64,000 nt of DNA from Mauremys mutica (lineage: Eukaryota > Chordata > Testudines > Geoemydidae): the NCBI RefSeq assembly GCF_020497125.1, contig NC_059072.1, forward strand, positions 276,626,045 through 276,690,044. Reading direction: 5' to 3'. Under the pieces are notes generated by a model, which was given only the letters and a program-made list of their open reading frames with translations, did not search any database and was not told the origin of the DNA. Positions 46,217-57,533 of this stretch are shown in pieces (positions within the stretch are counted from its first letter, which is position 1; every line of letters starts with the position of its first letter). The position numbers and the translations under genes are program-made.

Positions 46217-49200
46217 GAAAAAAAAATAAGCAAACCTTCCCCCCACCCCAACTTCCCCCATAGTGAAATAGAGCTTAGCTTACCTCAGTCAAATCCACAA
46301 GGAAGAAAAAAGGCTTAATCTTCCAGGCTACCCCAGCCTTTTCAGACTACCACACAACCCCCAGAAGCAAAAAACAGTCACAAAGCTGGGCTGCTTCTTA
46401 GTCTCAGTCCCCTGCAAGATTCCACACAATCCCATGATTTTTTTAAAGTGTTCCCTCTAAGCAATGTTCTTTCTTAAGACTGAGATTGAAAGAAAGAAAC
46501 TTCTAGGCAACTACTCACCAACCACACTAAGTATTCCTAGTAACACCATATCCTAATTAACCATCCTCCTGTCCCTCACCCATCGAAACTCTTGTATAAA
46601 GCGGAATTGATTCTTCTTCACAGCTGTCTCTGCTCCACTCCAGAGTATCTCTGCAGAAATGGCTGATAGCTGTGGTCCATCCTAAGGAACAGTGATTTTG
46701 TTCCCTATCAACTCAGGGATAGCTGGTATGCACCAAGAAGAGGCCAATATACTGATGATAACTGAATTCATCAGTAGTGGGCTCTACCCTACACTAGTGA
46801 TCTGGCTATTCACATTCTTCCACTAATTTCAGTGACAATCTTCTGGGCTCTGGGGGAGGGTGTGTTGATGGGCACTAAGGGTTTTTTTTTTAAGTTTGTT
46901 AACTTAATTCAGTTAGTTTAATATGAACGAAAAGACCTCTCAATTCTTATTGATGTGTGCTAAAACATTTCAGTGTGTTATCTGGCTGTGTAGTTTAAGG
47001 GGAAATCTAGGCTAATAAGAGGGACATGCCTTCAGATATGGTAGCCTGAATGTTTAGGCTTTGACTGGACTAGGAGAAAAGGTGCTCAAACAAACTAGTT
47101 TAACTCATTAACCCCATCCCCCAACATCAATGTAGACATAATTTAATATCTTTCTCAGGTCAAGTTATACCATAGGCTACACTAAGGGCCAGATGTTCAA
47201 AGGTAAATGAACAGAATTGCACATATACACTGACGCATCTCTGTGTGTACATGTTAATCAGATTTAGCTATCTAATGTGCTATGCATGCAAAATGGACAG
47301 GTGTGCGCACAAATAGCTGTATGTTCATACTCCCATCAGATATATTTTTGTATGTGTTAGACACAGAGAAATGTATGCACACAGTCGCATGTGCCTAACT
47401 TTGAAAATGTGTTGATCATTTGAAGCTAATGACCTGACATGTGTCACTGTTTATTTACAATAAAGAAAAAATATTGTAAATTTGTACATTTAAAATCTCA
47501 GCTTTAACAGACTTTGCACTGATGATTTTTTCAAACAAGTGAAGTATATTCTAATATTCCAATTAATTCAGCATCCTTGTGCATGCATACTGTAGTATGT
47601 GTATACTTTTAAAATGTATGCTTCAACATGTGCAGTGTAGGTACATTAACTTTCCTGTGGGGACTTTAACATTTTTAATTTCTTAATTTCTGAGTGTTTA
47701 ATGTCACGTCAACATAGGTTTTTACTTTGAATAACCCATCTTGTCGGGTTAGTATTGATTTAATGGGGCATTTCTTTGATGTCCCTGACACACGTCTCAT
47801 TTTTATTAAAATGTTTTGAACTATTTCAAAGTGCTGCTGATTTATGAGTCATAAATATGTAAAATTTTAATTTCTTTTCCATGCCTGTTAACTTCCTATT
47901 TTTATGTTCACTGTTATGTTTTTATTGTTTGCATGTGGTTTCTTTGTGAGAATACACATGCTCTTGTTAAAAAAATATCAATATCTTGATCTAAGGACAT
48001 CCTGTCTTCATCATAGTATCATTACTAGGTTAGTTGTGTTTGTAAATGAGCTTCTTGTCATAGTGACTACTCTTTGCACTCTCTCCCTTAGTGAGAAAGC
48101 CATTATGTTCCTCATATTAACATTCAGATAACACTATTTCATTTTGCCTGTTTTCATGATTTGCAGAAAATGACTTTTTAATTTGCTATTAACAAAACAT
48201 ACAAATTCTTGCCATCATTATACTTAAAGTTTATGAGATTAGATAAGAACAGAACAAATAAATATTCAATATCATGAAAGATGAATCCATATATTAGCAT
48301 TATTTTCTAGGTTTTGCAGAAAGAAAAAAACATAGAGGACATCCCACAACAGAAAACTCAATTTTGCAACAACCCCCCCCCCTACCAAACTCTCACCCCC
48401 AAAAAAACACTTATTAACAAAAATCTGCAAAGTTCATGTCAAACTTCTCATTGCTTGTAATTTTATTAAATATACTACACTTCACCTAGCAGAGGTAGCA
48501 AAAAATATTGAATGCCTGATGCTGTGATGCTTAAGGGTGGGTTGGAAGGGTAAGAAGTAAACAGCATGGTGTGGGAGGAGAAGGGAAGGTAGCTAAATAA
48601 AATGCTGTGAATTTTGACTCTTACTTTGTGCATATATTTAAACATAGATCGCATTCCCCCCAGCCCCACATTTCCTTTCTGATTCCCTGCATCAAAGAAA
48701 TATTAGACCATATGAATAGTAATTAATAAGGGTTGATAAAATGAAGTGACTGCTGTATAGTCACTTCCAAGAAAAAGAAATACATTTAGGGCCCAATCAT
48801 ACATTTGGATATCTTAGGATGTAATATCTCCCCAGTGCAGGATATTCCCTCTGGGTTGAAAACTGCAGGAGAGGAAGGCACAGAGTAAACTCTACTAGTT
48901 CTATACCTGCTGCAAGCTCCTCATAAACAGGGACAGAACAATGGAAAGGAGATGGACCAGAACAGAGAATCTGGTCCAAATAAGGGCCCTAAAAATCAGC
49001 AGAAACAATTGTATATGGTCTGGAGGTAAAACAGATCATAGGCTATGACCTGAATAAGTAACACAGTTTTGTAGTGTAGCCTGTGGAGTAGTCATGTTTT
49101 ATTAATACACATCTTATCCATCAGCAACATTACCATGTTTCCTGTTACAGAGGGCACTGTGTTCTACAGTAATTTACTAAAGTAACCGAGACAGAGTTAC

Positions 49201-49380
49201 ACTGTTAAAATGCTGTAGCATTTTTTTAAAGAATGAGATTGGCTAAGGGTGTAAGGATGCCAATATATGGAGAACCCACTGTTATATTAGCTAGGCCAAA
49301 AGTGGTGCACAAACAGGCTACTATCCATGTGATACGTAGGGAATAGCTACGATTATTTCTATGTAGTATCCAACTCTTAA
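46217..49380. other. No gene seen; one old MITE
   Basis: Bases 47183-47412 (AAGGGCCAGATGTTCAAAGG ... AACTTTGAAAATGTG) are an old short MITE. A poly-C run and A/C-rich patch lie near 48370. The remaining 2.9 kb is A/T-rich with no exon. Confidence 0.45.
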
Positions 49381-49636
49381 AGGTATGTCTACAGTGGAGC
49401 TGAAAGTGGCAATTTCCAGCTCCAGCAGACATACCCACCCCAGCTCTGATTGAGCTAGTACAGTAAAAATAGCAGTGTCGCCATTGCTGCACAGGAATTG
49501 GGATGGGCTAGCTACCCCAAGTATGTATCCAGGGTTTCAGATGGGATTGTATTCTGGGCTAGCCTGTCCTGCCACCTCTACAGGCACAGCTATCTGCTGT
49601 TTTTAGCACACTAGATCAATCATAGCGAGCATAGTA

Positions 49637-51041
49637 TGTGACATTCCCCGGGGTACAATCTGGACTGATGGATAGCTGTGTCCCCTCAATTATCCAACTT
49701 TGGGTGACTTTTACACAGCTTCACTGGGAGAGCTACCACACCTGACCCGCTCTCACAGCCTCCAGCATGTAAATCACCCCCAGTTATACTGAATGAGTCA
49801 TATAACCAGCCAGCATCCACCCATGTATTACATTACAGAGCAACACCAGCAAATTCCCAGTTCCAGACTTCCCTCCAGAAATGTGTGTCTTCTAATGCTC
49901 AGCATGCTTCTAGAGAATACAAACTCATATAAAGTCTGTCATTTCATTAATAGAATATGATACGCACAAACCTTTTTATCCCCATTGGAGTTTCCCAAAC
50001 ACTTCAATCCAAACACACACTGGTTTGATAAAAAATAAAACAAGTTTATTAACTATAGATTTTAAGTGAATACTTAAGGTAATGAGGCATAAAAGTCAGA
50101 ACTGGTTACAAAGTAAATAAAGGGTAAAGCACATCTAAAACCTTAGTTAACAGCTAAGGGCATGTCTACATTATGCGCTGGATCAACGGGCAGCAGGGGT
50201 CGATTTATCATGTCTAGTCTAGAGGTGATAAATGAACCGCCAAGCGCTCTCCCATTGGCTCCGGTACTCCAGCGGCACAAGAAGCGGAAGCGGAGTCGAC
50301 GGGGGAGCATCAGCAGTCGACCTACCTCAGTTAAGACACCGCGGTAAGTAGATCTAAGTACGTCGACTTCAGCTACAATATTCATGTAGCTGAAGTTACG
50401 TAATTTAGATCGATCTCCCCTCTCCTGCCCCCAGTGTAGACTAGGCCTAAGGGAATTCAAAGTAAATGTTTCTGGCACCACATGCTTTAGTTGTCTTGCT
50501 GCCTGAAATCATTTCAACAAGTATCCCTCCCCCACATCAGTATTAATGTCCTTGTCCTTCAGGTGTTGTTGATGCTGCAAGTAGAAATTAAGGGAGAGAT
50601 GATTTGGGGCCTCTGCTCCTCATTTTTGTCCTTTTCCTCTTCTTTGAGAATCATCTCCAGCTGGGGTTCAGGAGACAGAATGGCTGGGGAGATGGGAACC
50701 TCCAGCTACATCTTTGCCACTCGCACCCTTTTTCCTGCCAAAGAATGGCCTCTTAACCAGGTGATAGTCCATCTGATTTTGTTGACACCTGGCTGAGGCA
50801 TCGGTTTGCCTTTTGTCTCTGAGGAACTGGTTTGGGGCTGTTTCCCCAGATTTAGACTATGTCTTAGTAACATCATAGAGTAGAATCTTATAACTTTACA
50901 TGCAGTGTTGCCAGACATATTTTACCTGGACAATAATGATCAGCAAATCATGAGTTTTCAAATGATACCTTACAAGGCATAGTTTTACAAAATGTATCAC
51001 AGTCTTGAAAAAGGGGTGAACAGAGGGTACAGACCATCACA
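49637..51041 (-). mobile_element. Solo LTR, minus strand, carrying a nested MITE
   Basis: On the minus strand it starts TGTGATGGTCTGTACCC and ends GGAATGTCACA. A reverse AATAAA (plus-strand TTTATT near 50044) fits a poly(A) signal in that orientation. The flanks TAGTA (49632-49636) and TTATA (51042-51046) are a poor 5-bp duplication match, suggesting age. Excluding the MITE at 50158-50447 it is about 1.1 kb. A related fragment lies at 63744-63897. Confidence 0.65.
50158..50447 (+). mobile_element. Palindromic Harbinger-type MITE inside an LTR
   Basis: Flanked by TAA at 50155-50157 and 50448-50450. It starts GGGCATGTCTACATTATGCG and ends GTGTAGACTAGGCC. It keeps the 12-bp hairpin ACTTCAGCTACA/TGTAGCTGAAGT (50366-50377 and 50385-50396). 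Same family as 14769-15062, with more CpG decay. Confidence 0.85.
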
Positions 51042-51100
51042 TTATATCTACCCAAACTGGAAATTACACCTCCAGCTCCCGTGTAGGCATACCCTAGCTT

Positions 51101-51668
51101 GAGGTGGCTGGGAATTTGCCATCAACTTGTTTTTTCAATGGAAAATGCTGTTTCCAGAAAATCTATTTTTTCTATGGGGAAAGTACAATTTTACTGATTT
51201 TATTTGTTTTAGTTTCCCACTCCAAAAATATAAACAGAACATTTTATTGTGGGTCAGGTTGTGCTGAATCAAAATATTTTGATTTCTAGAACCACATTGA
51301 AATGTGTTGATTCAGTTCAACATTAATTTCTGTCTTACTGTGCTGCTGTGGTGCCTCGTGCCTCCATTTTCCTCTCACACCTAAACTCCTTCGATAAACT
51401 ACACATCCTATGATGCACCATGGTGTCACCTCTGGCTGAATCGTTGCTATGCATCATAAGACTCAAATAGCTGTAGTGCATCATGGAGGATATAGTCTAG
51501 TTGTGGGGCTTGGCTTATAGAGAAGAATGGGGGCACAAGGCACCCAAACTACAACTCCCATGAGGCACCACAACACTTCTATGTAAAATAATTATTTTGA
51601 AACATTTTGTTTTGAACTAAAATGTTGAAACAAAATATGGGAGCAAATTATGATTTTTGACCAGATGT
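51101..51668 (+). mobile_element. A/T-rich hAT-like MITE with internal palindrome
   Basis: The right end ATGATTTTTGACCAGATG matches the TTTGACCAGCTCTA terminus. The left end (GAGGTGGCTGGGAATTTG) is decayed. The middle contains GATGCACCATGGTG and CTACAACTCCCATGAGGCAC blocks. Boundaries are approximate. Confidence 0.5.
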
Positions 51669-52285
51669 AATCATAACACTTCATTGATGTACTCATGCAA
51701 TTAATAAAAAGGTATTAGGATGAAATCCCAGCATGAATAGGGAACATTCCGCCACAACACTATTTCTGGGGGAATCTCAGAGCCGTATTTATGACTAGAA
51801 TAGTTTTTTTTTTAAATTAAATTAACAAAGTACAATTTATTTGAATTTCCTGCAAATACACAGCAAGATTCTGCCACCCTTATCCAGGTTGAGAGAAATC
51901 TTCCCCTATACATAGGGCCAGTGACCTACCTGAATCCACCACCTAAGTCCCATCTAAACCCTATTTTGAAAGCTTAAGGTGGATTTGAGATGGATGACAG
52001 ATGGCAATGAGTAGGGGAAGTGAAACTGTCACAAAATCAACATTGATATTTCAAGCTTTTAGCACGCATAAAGTAGTTTGATGTAATGAAAATAAAATAA
52101 ACACCTAACCACAGATGTGCTTCTCTACAGGATGGTCAAAAAAATCATTTTCCTTCCAGTTTTTGCTAATTTGTAATTAAATTACTGTGCCTTGCTATCA
52201 GTGCAGTGAAAGACAGGATACAGATGCATATAATATATGTATATAGGCTATTACCCAGCTGTAAGTGGTATTTTGGTGGTCTAGT
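51669..52285. other. No gene seen
   Basis: A/T-rich unassigned sequence. Confidence 0.4.
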
Positions 52286-52293
52286 ATCTAGAG

Positions 52294-52527
52294 CAGTGGT
52301 GGGCAACCTGCGGCTCGTGGGTGCATGTGGACTGTCAGAGAAATCCACTGACGGGCTGCAAGACAGTTTGTTTACATTGACCATCCGCAGGCATGGCCGC
52401 CTGCAGCTTCCAGTGACCATTTGTAAACAAACTGTCTCGTGGCCCGCCAGCAGATTACTCTGACGGGCTGCATACAACCCACAGGCTGCAAGTTGACACT
52501 CCCCCACACTCACACCCCCACACACAG
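52294..52527 (+). mobile_element. hAT MITE with right end overgrown by a CA/C-rich repeat
   Basis: Perfect 8-bp duplication ATCTAGAG at 52286-52293 and 52528-52535. The left end is CAGTGGTGGGCAACCTGCGG. The expected right end (CAGGTTGCCCACCACTG) is replaced after GCAAGTTG by a CACTC/CACAC-rich stretch ending CACACAG. Body as in 2645 and 59740. Confidence 0.85.
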
Positions 52528-52936
52528 ATCTAGAGTATATTTGGATGCCACAGTATATATACATTATATTCAGTTCTTAATAATCCCAAATAATCTCCAA
52601 AGCATCCTGATCCATCAGGTGTCCCCAACTGCAAGTGAAAAAGAGGGTTTTCTATGCTGTATGGGGAGGTGGAGAAAAGAATCTAGAATCCTATTTCAAA
52701 TGGGAGCATTTTATTGAAATGTTTGCGAGAAGTAAACACACGCACAGAGATCTTACCAAAACTCAAGGCTAGAGTGTTTTCTAGGGCCACCAAACTCATA
52801 ACACCTTGCTGTGTCCTTTTGACCTTTTAACATAGTTCCTAACTTTAAAGAGCCAGGCACTGAAAAACATAGCTCTGGCATCCCATCTAGTTCTGTGTGA
52901 AATTAGCACCTTACACACACACACACACACTAGAAT
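52528..52936. other. No gene seen; AC microsatellite
   Basis: An AC run of about nine units (52912-52930) abuts the target site of the next hAT copy. Confidence 0.45.
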
Positions 52937-53210
52937 CAGGGGCGGCTCCAGGCCCCAACACACCAAGCGCGTGCTTGGGGCGGCAAGCCTCAGGGGGCGC
53001 TCTGCCGGCGCCGGGAGGGTGGCAGGCAGGCTGCCCTCGGTGGCTTTCCTGTGGAGGGTCCGCTGGTCCCGCGGCTTCGGAGGACCTCCCGCAGGCACGC
53101 CTGCAGGAAGTCTGTCGAAGCCGCGGGACCAGCGGACCCTCTGCAGGCAAACCGCCAGAGGCAGCCTGCCTGTCGTGCTTGCGGCGGCAAATTCCCTAGA
53201 GCCACCCCTG
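52937..53210 (+). mobile_element. Foldback hAT MITE (CAGGGGCGGCTC family)
   Basis: Perfect 8-bp duplication ACTAGAAT at 52929-52936 and 53211-53218. The ends CAGGGGCGGCTCCAGG and CCTAGAGCCACCCCTG are inverted. Internal GGTCCGCTGGTCCCGCGGCT and AGCCGCGGGACCAGCGGACC arms are complementary. GC-rich; the long ORFs on both strands (up to 142 residues) are palindrome artefacts. Confidence 0.9.
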
Positions 53211-53218
53211 ACTAGAAT

Positions 53219-53960
53219 ATACATTCTGACTCTTGAGTGCTACATTAGAAGGTCTATGCTAACTAAAAGAATTCCTGACTTCTTTGTTCAAGCTGCTTCC
53301 TCTTGGATCCCGTTGGTTGGTGACCTCCACCTTCTTTGAGACTGAGTAAAACTTTCCAAGTAAGGAAGAGCCATGAGCAACTTTGGCTTGATCACTGAAA
53401 GAGGGAGACTGGGGATCAACTGCATCCATAAGATGCTATAATTATCTGGCTCCAACAATCTCCAAAGGAGCACAGAAACTGAATGTTACTTTAGTTGCTA
53501 TTGGACCAGTTGCATCCAGACAGAGGAAAACAAACATTAAATTTGAAATGTGAATCTGCATATATTAAAGTATCGAATCAGCATGAGGTGTAAATAAGCT
53601 CTGGAACCCAAATATTTTTAATTTGCTTGATGGTGCTCTATGAAGGAGAGAATAGATACTGGGATTTATATATATTCATACTGATTTATTATACACCATT
53701 GAGATGCATTTTGCCCAGATCTGGGAATAGAAGCCAGAACTCTTGATTTCCAGTTTGCTTCTCTAAATCCTAAACCGCACCCCCATACTTTTAGATAGAC
53801 ATGAGCACTGAAATACCCTGATTTGGAGTACAGTTACTCACCTACCCAAGACTACATTTTTGATCTTATATGACTAAAAAAATACCGATATTTACTTTTA
53901 TGCAAATGAATGAAAAAAAAAGTCTCATACTTCCATTTGCTTCTCTGTTCATTTTCAAAC
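53219..53960. other. No gene seen
   Basis: Unassigned sequence. Confidence 0.4.
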
Positions 53961-54135
53961 TAAAGGCTTCTCTTCACAGTCAGTTAGTGTGCAGCAAATG
54001 GGGGTGTAAATCTGCAGTGCACTAGCCTGCTGCACAATAACTGGCCATGTGGACCCTGCTACCATGAAATAAAAGTTCCACGGTGTGCACTGACCTACAG
54101 CTTCAGCGCACGATGGTGACTTAATGCACAGAAGG
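53961..54135 (+). repeat. Probable MITE fragment
   Basis: AGTCAGTTAGTGTGCAGCAA and GTGCACTAGCCTGCTGCACA with a CCTACAGCTTCAGCGCAC block match a short MITE type with AGTGTGCA-rich arms. The termini are not clear. Confidence 0.45.
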
Positions 54136-54191
54136 CTGGATCACTGTAAATTTAACTCTGTGTATAGATAATTTTTTTAGTGATTTTATCA

Positions 54192-54474
54192 CAGGGTTTC
54201 TCAAACAGAGGTCGCCGCTTGTGTAGGGAAAGCCTTTGGCGAGCCGGGCCAGGCCGGTGTGTTTACCTGCCCCGTCCGCAGGTCCAGCCGATTGCGGCTC
54301 CCACTGGCCGCTGATAGCGGAGGCTTCCAGCAGCCCCCATTGGCCCAGAGCAGCGATCCACGGCCAGTCGGACTCACGATCATCCGGACCTGCAGACAGG
54401 GCAGGTAAACACACCGGCCTGGCCCGCAAGGGGCTTTCCCTACAGAAGCGGCGACCCCAGTTTGAGAAACCTTG
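54192..54474 (+). mobile_element. Foldback hAT MITE (CAGGGTTTCTCAAAC ends)
   Basis: The 8-bp duplication is TTTTATCA (54184-54191) and TTTTATCT (54475-54482), one mismatch. The ends CAGGGTTTCTCAAAC and GTTTGAGAAACCTTG are inverted, and the arms GTAGGGAAAGCC / GGCTTTCCCTAC continue inward. GC-rich body. Confidence 0.85.
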
Positions 54475-54536
54475 TTTTATCTCAAATGGGATAGGGGTCA
54501 GAGGTGGGAAGACCAGCGTGTACCATTTCATGGATT

Positions 54537-54640
54537 TTTAAAGCCAGAAGTGAATATTCTGATGCTCTAGTCTGACCTCCTGCACAACACAGGCCATACT
54601 ATTTGAAACTGCAGACATTATGAAGTAGCAAGTAACTGAA
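54537..54640 (-). mobile_element. CR1 3' tail fragment, minus strand
   Basis: CTCTAGTCTGACCTCCTGCA and CAACACAGGCCATACTATTT are the antisense of the CR1 tail that is also at 14200. Short and noncoding. Confidence 0.65.
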
Positions 54641-55243
54641 ATATCACAGATGTTAAAAATTTGGATACATTGTGGATGTTTTTGGAATAATGCCACCATT
54701 ATTAACTAGAAATGGGTTTTACAATGTACACTGCTAAAAGCCTGTGATAGCCAATATAAGACAGTCAGAATAGCATAGCATATATATCTCATTATCATAT
54801 GTTATAAAATATGACTGTCCTACCAATGGCACTTTTCATCCTAAACTGCTGCACACACTGTATATAGATATGGTTACAAGAGCTGTTTCAATTACTATGA
54901 AAGCATGTCCCCCGGAGGGTGTATAAATAGTATTCAGTAACACTAATCTTTAATGCATTATGGATGTTTGTTTCTGTGTCAGTTGACACTATATCACAGA
55001 AGACAACAGAAATGTAGGCTGCACTATAAATGCTATAACTAATAAGTATTGAAGAATAAAAAGTAATTATAATAAAAGCACAAAACTTTATTTCTGAGAA
55101 TTCAGAAATAACAACAAAGCACCTGAGAATACATAATAATGAGCAAAATTCACTGTTTGAATAATTCTAAAATGTCATACATCATGTATGATCATCCACA
55201 CCTATTAGATGCCATTATACAGCTGAATAAAATTCCCAGCAAG
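54641..55243. other. No gene seen
   Basis: A/T-rich unassigned sequence. Confidence 0.4.
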
Positions 55244-55251
55244 AACTAGAT

Positions 55252-55556
55252 CAGGGGTAGGCAACCTATGGCACGTGTGCCAAAGGCAGCACGCAAGCTG
55301 ATTTTCAGTGGCACTCACACTGCCCGGGTCCTAGCCACCAGTCTGAGGTGCTCTGCATTCAATTTTAAATGAAACTTCTTAAACATTTTAAAAACCTTAT
55401 TTACTTTACATACAACAATAGTTTAGTTATATATTATAGACTTATAGAAAGAGACCTTCTGAAAATGTTAAAATGTATTACTGGCACGCAAAACCTTAAA
55501 TTAGCGAGAATAAGTGAAGACTCAGCACACCACTTCTAAAAGATTGCTTACCCCTG
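55252..55556 (+). mobile_element. hAT MITE (CAGGGGTAGGCAACC ends)
   Basis: Perfect 8-bp duplication AACTAGAT at 55244-55251 and 55557-55564. The left end is CAGGGGTAGGCAACCTATGG and the right end ATTGCTTACCCCTG. Unlike the foldback copies, the interior is A/T-rich and not palindromic (TACTTTACATACAACAATAG), as in internal-deletion derivatives of a larger hAT. Confidence 0.9.
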
Positions 55557-55564
55557 AACTAGAT

Positions 55565-57401
55565 CATGCTATTCTCCACGAAGATTAAATTGGTTACACC
55601 TGAAAACCCTTTTGGTAGAAAAGAAGACTATCACATAAACTGAAGGCAAATTGGAATTGAAAATGGTGAAGAATTTAGGTGTTTCTTTTGAAAATGTGAA
55701 GACACCTGAAGTATAAAAATATAAGATACAAGAAACCCTTGCTGTGGTATTTATCCAATGCAAAATAATGACAACATGATGACAATAACAAGAAGCTTAC
55801 ACTCAGGCTTGCAGATGCCACTAGTACTAACGTGTGTAACTTTTGTTTAGAAATGAAATATGTCCTAGGTTCACAGAAAGATATGAAGAGATTTAAAAAC
55901 TTTTCAAGCAAACCTGGATGAACCAAACTTCATTAGATTCAGGGACATTTACGCTTCACTGTTGACATCTTGCAAAATATGGTAATTCTTACCCCATCAG
56001 AGGCTAAGACTGGGCCTGAGGTCACCTCAAAGCAAGATGATTTTGGGGTGGGGGTATTGGGGTAGGGAGGGGGTTCAATTTTTTTTTCTGAGCAAGAGAC
56101 AGGAAACAACTAAATGGCAACTTTCACAAAATTAACACATCTTTCTTTATTTTTTTGGTGAAAAGCTAGGAGTTGGTAAGAAAAAAAAGTAAACTGGAAT
56201 TTCCCATAGTTCTGAATAATTTATGTCCTCAGAAAATTTGGCATTTGGGGGCATTAAATGTCAATATATATTGGGTGAAAGCATTTTGCAAGAAGTTCAG
56301 AAGTGCAATCATGCAGTTTTTGAACATTACCGTTTGTCCAGATGTTTGCCTATCACTCATTTGAGCTCCCTATCTTTTATAGAGTACCCCAAACAGTGTA
56401 AAGAACAAAGTGCTCAGTCATGACTTTAACTTCATACTCTCTCAAGGAAATAAAGGGGCATAAGGAGCTCAGTTATTCCCCTGTACATGCTACCCATATT
56501 GCCATAGCCTAAGTGAGTGGACAGCAACCCCCCAGACAGGTTTGTGACAAGTGCCTGCCTCTCTCAACACTGAACAGCACAGCTGAGCTATGACAGAGGA
56601 GGAAATAAGATGTGCCATGAAAATGGCTTGTGCAGCTTGATTCCTTCATGGAACAATGGAGAAGCAGGAATCGTGAGACTCATGATTTAACCCTGTCCCG
56701 CTCCAGGTGCAGCACAGCTACATGCTCCCCTCTAACTTGGACGGACTGCAAAGTGTAAGTACAGCTCATCTGCAACACTTTGAAGTGTATGTAAGTTAGA
56801 ATTTGTGGGGAAAATTGCAAATATATTTAGATGGCTGGAGTATACATGCGCTGAAAGTCCAGCTGCATGTAGAGTAGAGCTGAGAGAATAGTGGGGAAAA
56901 TGTCCATGAATATTGATTGAAGCTTGAAGAAGAATTTCAATTGAACATGTTTGTGACTACTTCATGTTCACTTTCCACTATCAAGTGCGCAGCATTACAA
57001 TTCTGATACTCTTGAAATCAATGGGAGTTACATGTCCAGCACTTTTTTGAAGCCCACCCCTAGGTGCCTATCTGCATTGTTAGGTGCCTACGTGCGCTTA
57101 AAAATCTTACTTTGCCACCTTTCCAGATTCAAATATCAGTCATTTTTGCTGTAACAATATTGTAATGTGTCCTTAGATTTTTTTTCTTTACAAAATGAAA
57201 CACCATGTCCTGTACCTTGAAAGAATTTTGCACAAAGTTGACCAAAAAAAAAATATCACTATTGCCCAGAAACCACCCATGGAAAAGTTACTACCCCCAA
57301 GGTGGATGGTTTAGTAAAGCACTGCATGGGGGTGTGAAAAGTGAAACAAAGGGTTATATTAAATCTCTTTTCAACTTTAATTACCATAAAACTGAAAACT
57401 A
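55565..57401. other. No gene seen; old repeat piece
   Basis: Bases 57000-57110 (AAATCAATGGGAGTTACATG, TAGGTGCCTATCTGCATTGT) belong to the old TAGGTGCCTA repeat family. The rest is unassigned. Confidence 0.4.
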
Positions 57402-57533
57402 AGGCCCCAGTCCTGCCAAGACATGAATATGCCAAGACACTCCTGCACCTGTACAGAGTATAATTGACTTCAAGGGGGTAATGAGTAGGCATCCAGGTCC
57501 ACCAGTGTGGATTGCTTAGCAGGATCTGGGCCT
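57402..57533 (+). repeat. Short old MITE (GGCCCCAGTCCTGCC ends)
   Basis: Left GGCCCCAGTCCTGCCAAG and right TAGCAGGATCTGGGCC are inverted around a GACTTCAAGGGGGTAATG core, the widespread palindromic repeat of this type. Confidence 0.6.

Larger units (their letters stand above)
49381..51094 (+). mobile_element. Foldback MITE split by an LTR
   Basis: The left part is 49381-49636 (AGGTATGTCTACAGTGGAGC), with TAA just before. The right part is 51042-51094 (ATCTACCCAAACTGGAAATT ... GTGTAGGCATACCCT). Same family as 24222. The insertion between them is the minus-strand LTR. Confidence 0.75.

Noticed and set aside
52796..53339. ORFs up to 142 residues on both strands around the hAT at 52937
   Set aside because: Same palindrome and GC effect; frames run across the element boundary and its target duplication.
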